Positions 26,601 through 38,524 of a stretch of DNA of 64,000 bases are shown one piece after another (the first letter of the stretch is position 1; every line of letters starts with the position of its first letter). A model generated the notes under the pieces. That model was not told the origin of the DNA. It made no database searches and was given only the letters and a program-made list of their open reading frames with translations. Source of the DNA: Lanius collurio (taxonomy: Eukaryota > Chordata > Aves > Passeriformes > Laniidae). The DNA lies in contig JACBWW010000049.1 in the NCBI GenBank assembly GCA_020086605.1, positions 4,044,469-4,108,468 of the forward strand, in the 5' to 3' direction. The position numbers and the translations under genes are program-made.

Positions 26601-27784
26601 GGATGAGATGTGTCTGGGGTAATGTTTTGGGCAAATGATACCTTTACAGGAGCTGGCTGTAATCTAGGAAATTCTTTGAGATTTGGTATGTGCAGATATC
26701 ACACTGAAGATCTTACCAGGGACAAAAGTAATATTAACTCAGCTCTCACTCTCAAACACAATCTTCCCCTGCTCAATCCCAAAATGTCCTTTACTGGTTA
26801 CAGTCTCTGGCAGCCCAAAATCTTAGATGGCCCTTTGCTTTCAAAGAATAAAGAAGAGAAAATGCCTCTTAAGTTTACTTTCATGAGCTCTCCTGCCCCA
26901 GCTCTAAGTTTACAGATCCTACACAAAAAACCTCCAGGACCCTAAAGCCCCCTCCCATGTTGTCTCTTTACTCTGGAATACACTACTGATGCCAAAACTC
27001 ACCATGTGCAGCTGAGATCCCAGCAGCACCTGTATTCAGCTCAGATTCGGCCTCAAGAGGAACTACTGGGGCTTTTAAAGAGTTTTGTACTAAATCCCCA
27101 CGCAGAGCACAGCCTATGGAAAAGGGGGATGGTTTCAAAGGAAAAGTTATCAGGCCAAGAAACAAACCTTGCAGAAGTTAGAACTGGTTGTGTATAGATC
27201 TATAGGGTTTTACTAGAACATCAGGGAGAGCCCAGACCCTATAGTGATGCACTATAGAAAAACTGCAAGTAGAAACAATCTCTTAAATGGAAACCTTGTT
27301 GGGAATAGTGGCAGTGATATTTGATATAAGTGATATTTGACATTGGGCTTGACTCAGATTTTGTCACAGGCCCCTTTCCTGGAGAATGATAGGCTAAACC
27401 AAAGCAATGGGGCCTGGACAGGAACTCCGTCATTTGAACCCTACTCTGACATTGCAATGCTAATAAATGCATAAGGAAAAAATAATAAATTGTCAAACTA
27501 ATAATATCTTCAGTTAGTATCCTAACCCATCAGTGAGAGCAAGTGCCTAGAAATCTTTAAATTTCCTTCCCCTTTCACACTATCTTACATAAATGAATAG
27601 ACAGAAGTTGTGATGTAATGCAATCAAGCACAAGACTGACTTTTCTTTCTCTTCAGCACAGAGTTAAGGCTAGGTATCCTTTCTCCTTTGTACCCTCTAA
27701 CCCAATGGCCAGCCAGAAAATATCAGGTAGATGGGGAAAAACAAAGAAATCCAAAGAGATGGCTGCAAGTGAGACAGTAAACAC
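23615..27784. other. Intergenic
   Basis: No gene or clear repeat recognised apart from a poly-A run near 24062-24076. Confidence 0.55.
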
Positions 27785-27985
27785 CATACCTAGAGGGTGG
27801 TTGGGCACATGCTCCCCAGGGAAGTGGTCAGAACACCAAGCCTATCTGAGTTCAAAAAGTGCTTGGACAACACTCTCAGACACATGGTGGGATTCTTGGT
27901 CTTGTCCTCTGCTGGGCCAGGATCTGGACTTAATGATCTTTGTGGGTCCCTCCCAAATCAGGATATTCTATGATTGGATGACAAG
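27785..27985 (+). mobile_element. CR1 LINE 3' fragment
   Basis: Plus-strand CR1 tail: CAGGGAAGTGGTCAGAACACC, GAGTTCAAAAAGTGCTTGGA, TGATCTTTGTGGGTCCCTCC and the terminal ATATTCTATGATTGGATGA that echoes the ATTCTATG octamer ending. Only about 200 bp remain. Confidence 0.85.
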
Positions 27986-30839
27986 AATCACTGCAAAGAA
28001 ATTGCCTGGGTTCCTGTTTGGGTCTGCATCATGTCCTGTTCACATTGAGGGAGCTGAGCAAACAGACATAACCCCAAGTGTTTACCTCCTGTACACTACA
28101 TTATCCAATAATCTACCTACGTAAAACAATATTCCTTTACAAAAACCAGCAAAGAAACAAGTAAGTGAATATGAGGGGAAAATAGAACACATATAAAGCA
28201 AGCATCAGCTTTGAGGCTACAACCTGTGTGTTAGCAAGATATTTTAATAGGCTGTTTCTCTGTCCTCACACAATTCAGCATGTCTAGAAATACACTTTTT
28301 ATAGCTGGCTTTCTATGACACTAGCTTGTTCCCATCTCTGTAACTAGCTTATTGCAGCTATGATAATAATTGATCGAATTGTAAACCTGATTATAAGGTC
28401 TGCTCCCTCATCTGCTTTGTTCCTTGGCTGGCTGTCACTTTAGGAAGCTGCAGGGATTCAGAGTGGTGGCTGTCTGTGGCATCCATCCCCTCCCTGACTT
28501 CCCATTAAGGCTGCCTGATTTGGGAAGTGCAGTCTGGCTCCAGTGGAGTAGCTGGTTACAGAGCCATCAACCCCACCTGGATCTGGTCCTGGCTGAAAAG
28601 AGAGGATAAAAGTTGCAGAGGGAGGCAGAAAAGTTGGCAGGAGGGATAAAATACCTCTGGCTTGTGTTCTTGCATCCCACAGACCTCATGAGTCACACCT
28701 GGGAGATACTGACCTGCCCATAGGTGCGTGCCCTTCAAACAGCCCCCTGGGTCTGATAGTTATGATGCTGCCTAGAGCACCTGAAAGCCAAAAGATAAAC
28801 AACATGTTAAGTAGGAGATACCTGAGAGAGCTCACCTGCCCCTGGGAACAGCTGCAGGCTGTGCCCTGAGAAATCCAGTTTGAATCATCCCCAGTAGAGC
28901 TGACAGGCAGAAACACGGATTCAACTGTTTGACATTTGGGTATCAGTCTGCATCTCATGAGGCAGCTGGGCTTGATTTCTGCATGTCTCTCCCTTTAATA
29001 TCCAGGTATTTCTTCATGTGGAGAAAATAGATGGTGCTACTTGGCTCTACTGTGAGAAACTCACGTGTTGCCAAAGCCATTTTTTATCTTACTGGAAATG
29101 CTGAGATGAGTTGGGAATCCCACATTATGAGTACTGAGAAATGATGTTTTTTCAGTGAAGAGTGTAATGGGACAAGAGAAAAGCGTTCTGCCATTTCTCT
29201 GCAGCATCATTTCTCTGTGCTTCATCCCTCAATGGGGAAACCAAGGAGTTGGGTAGCTCAGGAGCCAAGTCCTGTGCTCAGGAATGAAAGGGAAATCTCT
29301 CCTGAAGGCCCCATGCCAGCTGCAGCCTGGCTGTGTGGTCACACACGACAAAGAGGAAGACATTTGTTCCATGACACAACGTAGAGCCTTAGGTGCCGGG
29401 GCACCTGAACAAAAGAGATGAGCCAGCCCATGCCTTGCCTTGATGCTCTGCACAGCTCAAGTTAGGAGACACTATCACAGCCACACTGTCATACACAAAC
29501 CCTAAATTAAGACAGTTTATTTCCACGTGGAGGGAATCCAACATGAACATGTGTACCTAAGAGAGATGAGTTACATGTCCAATGTCAAATGACTTTGCAA
29601 GGTCCTTTAATTTAATTACCAGTGCTTGAAAATGCACATCAAAGTTTCTGTGGATGAAAATAAGGCAATTGACTGACACAAAAATCCTTAACTTTCTAAG
29701 CCAAGATGTCCCTTTAGAGCTGAAAAAATTAGAGAAATGACTGCCACAATAAGTAGATTAACCTTTCTTCTAAAGACATGAGGTATCCAACTAAGCAAGA
29801 CTTTAGTTGCAGTAATTACTTGATTTTAATAAAATAAGTGTATGTATTAAGTGTATTTCATCAAAGTACACTAATTTTTATTCATACCACTAGACTTAAG
29901 AGTTAACAAATCAGAAGCATTGTTTTGTGCCCTCAGAAGCTTTAGAAGCACTAAGGAATTATGGATTTGCTAATAAAAAGTGGTGAATAAACAAAAACCA
30001 CAGAACGATTTTAAGAAGCTTGAATAAGCTAGAGAAATCAATGTAGGATAAATGAGAACCCAGAGAAATCTGAGTTATATTAAAAATCCCTAAAAAGAAC
30101 CATGCATCATAGTCTGGGTGAAATCAAATCAGTGTGTCTTTTTTCCAGACCTGAACAGACATGCCCAAAATGCAGATTCCACTACAAGAGAGGCCATTTC
30201 TTGGAAAATTTGGGACAGATGTAGGTGATGATTCTGGCAAAGGTGTGTCACGCCAAGAAGCAGATCTCAGTGACAAGGATGAAACCAGGATGAGAGAAAA
30301 CTGACAGAAGATGACCAGAATATAAATATCCCAGTATACAAGCCTAACATTTTTCTCCAGTTCTACTTTTATGCTTTTGCTTGTAACTGTAATAAATAAA
30401 CAAAACCTTACTGCTTCAGAAGGGGAATTCAGGGATCAGACAGTTCTTTCAAGGCATCATTAAAATCAGGGCATTCAATTTGTGCTTGTACTGAAGCACA
30501 TAAGCTGTTATTTGACCAGCTCTGGGTCCTTCATTTTTCAGCTGTTGGCAGCGTTGGACCCTGAGCCCCTACCCAGGCTTTGCTCACCAGCAGCACTATC
30601 TTTGATTCAATCATTTTAGGGCTATAACTGAAAGCACACACCTGCAAAACACCAACCTCACTTAAGAAGTGCTGAGCGCCCTCAGCTGTCTGAAAAGCAC
30701 TTTGTTTTCTGGCAAAATTTCAGTCTGAGTTGACTGCCTCAAATAGCCTCGGAAAAATTCTCCTTCCGTACTTTTTCTGGCAAACTAAATTATTCCCAGT
30801 ATTCACCACGCTCCAAGTGCCATAAAGCAGGAACACATT
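27986..30839. other. Intergenic
   Basis: No gene, paired splice sites or clear repeat recognised. Confidence 0.55.
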
Positions 30840-31255
30840 CCATTAGACCAGGCTTCTTAAAGCCCCATCCAACCTGGCCTTGAATACTTTCAGCAATGGG
30901 GCATCCATAGCTTTTCTGGTTAACTTCAGCCCGTGTTTCACCCCCCTCCTTGCAAAAGAAATTACTCTTATGTGCACTCTAAACCTACCCTCATTCAGTT
31001 TAAAACTGTTTTCCTTTTATCCTATCACTACTGGTCCTGTTAAAAAGTCTCTCTCCATCTTTCTTACAAGCCCCTGTTAAGTATTGAAAAGCCTCAATTA
31101 GGTCTCCCCAGAGCCTTCTCTTCTCCAGGCCGAACAACTCCAACTCTTTTAGGCTGTCTTCACAGGAGAGGTGCTCAGCTCTTTGTTAATTTTCATGGCC
31201 TTCTTCTGGACCTATTCCAACAGGTCCAAGGCTACTTCTCCCCAGACTTCTAATG
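30840..31255 (-). mobile_element. CR1 LINE fragment
   Basis: Minus-strand CR1: AGACCAGGCTTCTTAAAGCC, GCATCCATAGCTTTTCTGG, ATCCTATCACTACTGGTCC, TCTCTTCTCCAGGC and GGACCTATTCCAACAGGTCC are all CR1 landmarks, in the right order. It is diverged and lacks the terminal octamers, so it is probably an older copy. Confidence 0.9.
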
Positions 31256-34200
31256 GGTGAGCATGTTTTGAGTCAGCACAATTGAAACTGTTTTAGGTAA
31301 AAACTGATCCAGGTTAAAAACCTCTGGCCTGGTTCTCTCTGATCTGGCTGTTCATATGTCTCCACCCGCACTTCTTTCAATAGCAGTGCTATCTCAGGCT
31401 TAAATACCACACAAACTGCACTCCAAGCCTCCTTGCAGGAGCTATATTCCCAGATATGCTGGGGTATTCCTACAGTTATCACAAAGACAAGCCAAGGCTG
31501 CAACTTGAGAATATCCCTTAAATGATATGGGGAATACTGCATTTTATGATATGGGCTTGCAAACTTCATTTCCACCCAGTAGAAGCCACAGCATCTCAAG
31601 AGCAAGATGAGGATATGGTCCCATTTCCTCTGGAGTATTGCTGAGGGTTCATGACTTGTAGACCCAGAAGATGCTCTAGAAAAAAAAAAAAAAACAGTTA
31701 CCTCCTATCAGGAGTGTGATCTGGAGTCTCTTATTGGGAAACTCTGTATTGTAACAACCTCCATAATGTTCTGGAATTGTGCTCTTAGTGGTTCGTCTTT
31801 GCTGCATTCCATCAAAAATGCCAGTGCAGCTCAGTTCACTGGGGTAGCACTATTTCCTTCCTCCAGACTGTGTAAAAGGAGAAATAGTGATGAGTGCAAT
31901 TACACAACCCACCAGTGTGGCATTTTCCACATTTAGCAGGAAAGCAGCTTGTGGAGTCAAAGAGCTCTTCAACCAAAATCCTAGCAAGACATTTGAGGTA
32001 AAAACAAAATAAGGGGAGTGTATGACTGAAAACATTATAAAGAGATTTTTTTTTAAGGATTTAAGTGGTAAAATAAATGAAGAACTCATTCACCTCCAGG
32101 CTATAGTTGAGAGTTATGCCTTTAAAAATAATGTTTCTAAAATAATACTATGCTTTTTTTCATTTAAAGTTATATTATACTCAAATATTTTAATTTTGAC
32201 CATATCTTTGCAGCCAGGAAGCAATGCTTTCTTTATGTTATGATGTATGACGGGAGCCCATGGCCCATATGGTGGTGTGGAGCTGTTCTCGTCTAATGAC
32301 GAACACAGGTGCATCTCAGGATAAAGAAAACAGTCTTATCTGCAAGAGATTTTTGCCACAGTACTTTATGAATAGAGGCTTCCTCAGCTCCATCCTGGTT
32401 TAATTTCCTCTTGAAGATTTATATAAACATTAAGAAGGCACTTCTTCCAAGGGGAGTCTGCTGTTCTGGACAGTCCACTGTGTGCGATTCTTCCTCCACA
32501 AGGTGCACTATCATTGCTCCTTGGCTGTCCGTGACTTCTCCATCTGACCTGGAATCCTCATATTTCATTCCCCTCTTCCATGGCTCTCCAATTCCTTCTC
32601 AACTAAACCCTGAAATAGTCCCACTTTTACTTTTGACCATCCTTAGGCAAAAGTAAACCTCCCTCCCCATCTCTGAGCCCTGGGCTATGTTTGCTCATCG
32701 ATCTGCCTGTGTTTTGCTGGCACAGCTGTACTTGGCAGCAGTGCCACATTCCAAGAGCTTCAGACATTTTCCCAGTCCACTGCCTTCTTGGTGCAAATTT
32801 CACACTCAGAAAGAGCAAAAGAAAAGGGCATACATGCTTGTATTTTTAACTCTACTGGTATTCTGGAGCGCCTGACCTGTTTAACCAATGATGATCTGGA
32901 AAGAGAATTGCTGCCATCTACTGGAAAGAAAAAATAAGGGTGGTGGTTAGTTCGTTTTTTAGCTTTTCTGCACATTTATCCATCTTATTTTTGGCATAGC
33001 AGCTGTTGAGTGAAAGGTACTGCATCCTGGGTTGACACCAGCATCTGCTCAGTGGTCACAGAAGAAGACAACCTGACCAACGATCCTACAGTTCATCTCT
33101 TCTGCACTGACAGACGCAGAATCACAAAACCACCAGATTTGTGGTTAACATTTTGCTCTTCTTCTCTGCAAAAAGTCTTACTGACAGGCAGAAAATTACT
33201 TTGTCATTAGAGCTCCTAATGCAGGGCCAGGTACCTAGAGGAAATAGTGTGGAGTTCCTTCCATGGCTTCTGCTCCTACTAGACTGAGGATAAGTGGGAT
33301 ATTTTTGCTAGTTTGACTCAATTCACTAAATCTATTAGAAAAAAAAAATTACAGATAATATTTTTGACTAGCGACAGAACAACTTGGTTTCAAGAAAGAA
33401 AAGAGAGATGATGGTGAAGAATACCAGCAACTTGGTACAATCAAACTGCAACTCACTTGAGGAAGAAAAAGTCTGAAAAACAAACCCATGATATTACAGT
33501 TTCCCTACATGCCAGCAGTCTCTGCATTAGATCACCTAAAAGTTGTACCAGTGCTTCTTAACTCTCCTGTGTCATTGCACAGGAGTGTTACATAACTGCA
33601 GTTGTAAAAGAAGTTATCCTTTGGCTGTATGTGGGAGGGAAAGAGGTACACAACACACTGCAGTAAATTCGCAGAACGGGCCAAAAGCACTTAGTTAGAC
33701 ACATTCTTTGGCACTACATCTGCTTCACACATCCTGCCCACAGCAGGGTTATTAGACTGAAAACAGGACCTTGGGTCACTTTTTTTTCTACTGTTTTATT
33801 TCTCTCATCTTTTGGCTTCCTGGACTTCCTTTTTGATGATTTTCCTTTGGAAGGTAAGAACAGTATCAAAAGCAATAGGTTCAATACTGGACTGATAATC
33901 AAAAATCCATTATGATCCCAGATTTAACATGTCATACCATCTGTCAGTGGCAGATAAACATTCAGATCATACATCTGACTTTCATGCTCTTTGTAGCTGT
34001 TTTACTGTAGATGATAATCTAAGGCCCGACACTGCTTAATGTAAATTTTACCAGCTGGATCTGAGCCCTCTCCAGGCCATGGCAGCACTTAATTGTTGGA
34101 AGAAATGAATGTATTTCATTATCTTATTTCTCTCTAGGTTATGATGACATTCATCACAGAGTACTGCTGACTGCAGAAGTTGGATGTGCTTTATAACAGG

Positions 34201-36904
34201 CCCTCTTCCCCACTTAACCTGCTCAAAGCCTGCAAAGAACATATCTTTATGGTGTTTTCAAATACCTGTCAGTTGGAAATTAAGCTTGATCAGCAAATCT
34301 GAAGTCACAGCAAACACTCTAGCATTTATGCTGGCAAGAGGCCCAGGTATTAATCAAGGTTAGTAGTTCCTCCACAGACCTGCAGATAGGTCTGTGGCAG
34401 AATAAAGCAAAGCCTCTTTAGGCACCTGAGCTGCTCAGAGGAAGCGATCCAGACCAGGCTAGTGCATATTCCTTGTGTCCTCAGAGAGAAGTCTGTTTTT
34501 GGGCTATGCCTGTACATTATCTATGGGATCCCAGCCAAAAATCAGGAGTTTCCAGCAGCTACTCCAGCAACAGTCAGGAAGGCAATGCTGAGACAAGAAA
34601 GACAGGAAGAGTAAAGCCAACATAAGACAGTCAGAGGCACGAATTCCACATAATCCATGACAGACAGAGAGATGGATAAATGATAAGCCCTGAGTGTATA
34701 TATGTAGAGATATTCATGGAGAGGGGTTCTTTGTACCAAAGCTTTCCAAAGTTCAAGATTTGTCTGATTCTCAGGACCCAGCTCCCAGACAACTGCAAAA
34801 ACAGTATCTAAGCTGTTAGCCAAGACCAATGAGATAATTTAGCACGGTCCTCCATCCTTTCACACTCAGCTAAACTGAATTACCCCATATTTGTTATGGA
34901 GTAAGGGTGTACACAAAGACTGTTTCCATGGCTGAGCTGCCACAAGGAAATTTTTTAAGTAACTTGACTGCATCTGAGCCCTCAGACACAGAGCTGGCCA
35001 AGGTCTATTTCTGCAAACAAATGTTATGGAGTGGTTTGGGGAAAGCTGGACACTTCCATATCTCGTACCTCCAAATATTTATTAACTGTGCCATACAGCA
35101 CAGATAGATGGGCTACTCCTAACTCAGCCCAGAAGTTCAGACTACTCACCAGGAGAGCCAGAACAGATCTTCTTCCTACACAGAGCCCACACATTTCATT
35201 TGTGTGTGTCACCTGTAACCTGCAGAATGGACAAAAGGATTCACCGGAAACTGGAGAAAAAAAATCTGAATAAAATAGGCAGGTCCAAAGAATTGCTTTA
35301 TCCCTTATATTCCCACAAGGCTATGTGCAACAGGAGTTTTGTGCAAACACTTTAATCTTCCTTAAATAGACGCCATTTTTTTCTTTCATGTAAATAAATC
35401 AAATTGTCTCACATTTATTTTTCAGAAGATCTCTCTGGTTATTTATCTCCTTTCCATATCTACAAGGACTCTAATTTTTCTTTAGCTTTTAAAAATCAAA
35501 GTGTTTCATTCCAATTAGAATCAGATCTATCACTTCTGCTTCCAGGCAACCCACCTCCATTTTACAACTCCAAGCAAGGACTGTTCTTGCATTTGGATCC
35601 CTTCAAAGAATTGTGAGATACATAAATCTTACTGACAGTGAAGCACACAGCAAAAAGCTAAACTCCTCCCCCCAAACTTGGGTATTTGTAGCTTAAATAA
35701 GATCTGTTCCCAAAAATTAATTCTGGGTACTAAAACCAGACCTGGGATTACTGAGAGAACAAACAGCTATCAGGGGTGTAAAAAAATAGCAAATGTTTCT
35801 TTAAACTCTTCTGACAAGTAGAACTCAATTTTCTTCACTGCACACAGAGTAAGGTCTTGCTGTCTGCAAGAACTTAGCTCAGAGCTCAAATAAAAAGTCA
35901 GGATGAGCTGCCAGTAATTCTGTTCCTCAGTCTCACAGAAGGTTTCTTCATTGCCCCTCTAACTCCCATACACTCCTGTCTAACAGCCAGTCACAGACAC
36001 AGTGATGGGAGACCACAGTAATTCCAAGATCGCACTCCCTCATGCAGAGATCTCACTGTACCTACAATGAGACAGACTCTGTTCATTAGCAATGTAAGAA
36101 AAAAGCACATGGATTGTGGGCTCAGCATGAATAAATCTGCTATCAGACCTGCTCTTTGCCACGTAGGTGGACCCAAATGTTTGCTTGATTTCTTGGGAGA
36201 TTTGTAAGCTGCACCCTGTTCAATTATTGAATCTGCAGAAGGACTGCTCCCTGTCAGTGCCCACCGTCCACCATCCAATGGGCATCTTACTTCTCTCCCT
36301 CATGCTGGAGAGTCCCTGGCTGTGGCACTTGGAGGGCAGCTGGGGAGACTAGCCCATGGAAAAGCAAGTTTTCACTAAACGACAGACAGTTCACATCTCC
36401 TAGGAGATGGCAAAGCAGCATTTTCAAATCAAAAGAGCTTATTTTTGAGCCATGTGGTTATTTAATAAAACATTGGTATTTTCCACATTTGAAACTGAGA
36501 TTTCAGCCACATTGGCTACAATTTTTCACATTGTAAATGAAGGAACCAAAACATCATGGTTGGCTTTATTACTTAAGAGCAGGCAGTTAAAGTATTCCCA
36601 GGCCTGCATCCTGCTAAGCACGGTCACCCAGCACTGGAGCTGCGCAGGGTGAACAACCCCAGCTAACCTCATCTCTGGAATCTGGCATTTAAAGGCTTCC
36701 AGGGCCAGAGACCACATCCAGCCATATTGTTTTACAGCCATTAATGGACTATATCCCCACAGCATGGCAAACCACTTCCTAATTGATTTGATCCGGTGGC
36801 AAAAATCACTGAAATGCCCTGTGCAATAATGTTCCCTTTTGTTCATCTCATACCCAGCTCCTGATCCTGTCTTTCAGGCCTCATGCCAGGAGAAGCCATT
36901 CCTC
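31256..36904. other. Intergenic upstream of OPTN
   Basis: No gene recognised. A poly-A run lies at about 31680-31694. The open frames in this stretch are short and without family resemblance. Confidence 0.55.
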
Positions 36905-37447
36905 CCCCTTGTACTGGGCAGTGGTGAGGCTGCACCTCAAGTCCTGTGCTCAGTTCTGGGTCCCTCAATTCAGAAAGGACATTGAGGTGCTGGAGGGGGG
37001 CCCAGAGCAGGGCAGTGGAGCTGGGGAAGGGGCTGGAGTATGAGTCTTGTGAGAAGCAGCTGAGGGAGCTGGGACTATTCATCCTGGAGAAAAGGAGGCT
37101 CAGGGGTGACCTTCTCACTCTCTACAACTCCCTGACAGGAGGGTGCAGCCAGGTGGGGGTCGGGCTCTGCTCCTGGCAAACCAGTGGCAGGATGAGAGGA
37201 CATGGCCTCCAGCTGCACCAGGGAGGTTTAGGTTGGACATTAGTAGGAATTTCTTCACAGAAAGGGTGATTAGACATTGGAATGGGCTGCCCAGGGAGGT
37301 GGTGGAGTCACTGTCCCTGGAGGTTTTCAAGGACAGTCTGGACGTGACAGTCAGTGGCACGGTCTAGTTGACACGGTGGTGTTCGGTCATGAACTGGACT
37401 CGAAGATCTCAGAGATCTTTTCCAACCTCGTCGACCCGCATGATTTT
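36905..37447 (+). mobile_element. CR1 LINE 3' end abutting the OPTN promoter
   Basis: About 540 bp of a sense CR1: ACTGGGCAGTGGTGAGGCTG, GAGAAGCAGCTGAGGGAGCT, TTCTACAACTCCCTGACAGG-type text, GGTTTAGGTTGGACATTAG, TGGAATGGGCTGCCCAGGGA and the end GATCTTTTCCAACCTCG. It encodes a typical CR1 3' peptide remnant, not a gene. Its final 100 bp keep many CpGs and merge with the OPTN CpG island. Confidence 0.93.
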
Positions 37448-37599
37448 TCCCCCTGAGGAGCAGTGCTCCCCACACGACCCTGCTGCTCCATGGAGCACTT
37501 GGCTCCTGCTGCCGCTGGGCCGGCGTACCTGAGGGCGGCCGCCGGGACACAACGCTGGGCGCCCCGGAGGTGGGAGGTGCGGAGCTGGGAAGTCCCCGC

Positions 37600-37696
37600 G
37601 GAGGAGGCGGCGGAGGAGGGGACGGCGGGGGAGGGCTGGCAGTCCGTCCGTCCGTCAGCTGAGCGGGCCGCTGGTGCCATGGGCGCGCCGTGAGGG
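37600..37696 (+). other. OPTN: Putative OPTN non-coding exon 1 (3' end)
   Basis: A consensus donor GGG|GTGAGC at 37696/37697 in the CpG island, followed by a 660-bp interval to the coding-exon acceptor, makes this the best candidate for the 5' UTR exon. The left limit is a guess. It contains a strong-context ATG (GCCATGG) at 37679 that opens a four-codon frame ending TGA at 37693. Other donors nearby are possible. Confidence 0.45.
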
Positions 37697-37945
37697 GTGA
37701 GCGGGGACGGGGTCCCTGAGGCCAGCCCAGAGCGAGAGGCGGCGGTCGGCATGGCCGGGCTCGCCCGGTGACTCGGCAGATCCGGGGTGGGCCTGCGGGA
37801 GGGAAGGGCAAGGCGGGGAAACGCCGTTTTGCGGCTCCCGGGGGCCGGCGTGGCCCGGGGACGGAGCGGCCGTGCCCGGGCAGCGGCGGGTGCGGGCGCC
37901 GTAGCCTCCCCAGCACCGCAGCGGGGAGGGGGAAAAAGGGGACAA

Positions 37946-37963
37946 GAAAGCGAAAATGAAAGT
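37946..37963 (+). promoter_or_regulatory. OPTN: Triple GAAANN (IRF/ISRE-type) element
   Basis: Three consecutive GAAANN hexamers: GAAAGC, GAAAAT, GAAAGT. Tandem GAAANN is the recognition pattern of IRF family factors and the core of ISREs. The site lies about 250 bp beyond the candidate exon 1 donor and about 400 bp before the start codon. OPTN is known to respond to TNF and interferon, so an immune-response role is plausible but inferred. Confidence 0.6.
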
Positions 37964-38358
37964 TAAAAATCAGCGGAAACGGGATCTCGGCGTGAAAGGC
38001 GGCGCCAGGGCGCTGACAGGGCCGGCCGGGCGGCGGGGCCCCTGTGCTGTCAGGGCTGGGAAGGGAGTGGGTGAGGCCGGAGTCTCGTTTCGTTCCCAGA
38101 GGGATGGGCGGCTCAGGAAGGGTTGGTTGGCCCGAAAGATGTCTTGGGGATCATGTGTTTTAGGCCCCTGGGGGATTAACGTAGACTCACGGATACTTCG
38201 GTGTAGCGGGGTCAGAGGGATTGAAGATGCCTGTGTGCTGTGACAAGGCATGTGACTTGTGTGTCTTAATAAAACGAGTGTGTGATTATGCTTTCTTTAT
38301 AATTGGGCAAGAAATTGAGAGTTTTCTCTTGGCAAACCTTGTAATAGCTGCTTCAGAG

Positions 38359-38524
38359 ATGTCCAGCAAGTTGAAAGGCCGTCCTGCTGAAAATGGAGAG
38401 CATTCCAAGAGTAAAATGGAAAATGGAGTGGACAGCATAGCTGCCCCAGCCCTTAACACCTACACCCCGGAAGAGATGTTGCAACAGATGAAAGAATTAA
38501 TCACTGAGAACAATGAGTTAAAAG
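38359..38524 (+). CDS. OPTN: OPTN coding exon 1
   Basis: ATG follows the acceptor CTTCAG by two bases (exon from about 38357). It encodes residues 1-55 plus one base, ending [20 protein letters not shown]. Donor AAAG|GTGAAT. The frame stays open 44 codons upstream to another ATG at 38227, but the conserved start is the one chosen. Confidence 0.95.

Larger units (their letters stand above)
37450..38110 (+). promoter_or_regulatory. OPTN: OPTN CpG-island promoter
   Basis: CpG-dense, GC-rich, without a TATA box. It lies directly upstream of the first OPTN coding exon and directly downstream of a CR1. A κB-like GGGAAGTCCC (one mismatch to the usual consensus) is at 37587-37596 and a triple GAAANN element at 37946-37963. 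The start site cannot be fixed from sequence. Confidence 0.75.

Noticed and set aside
36843..37367. Frames of 91, 107 and 74 residues upstream of OPTN
   Set aside because: They are remnants of the CR1 3' region, not host genes.
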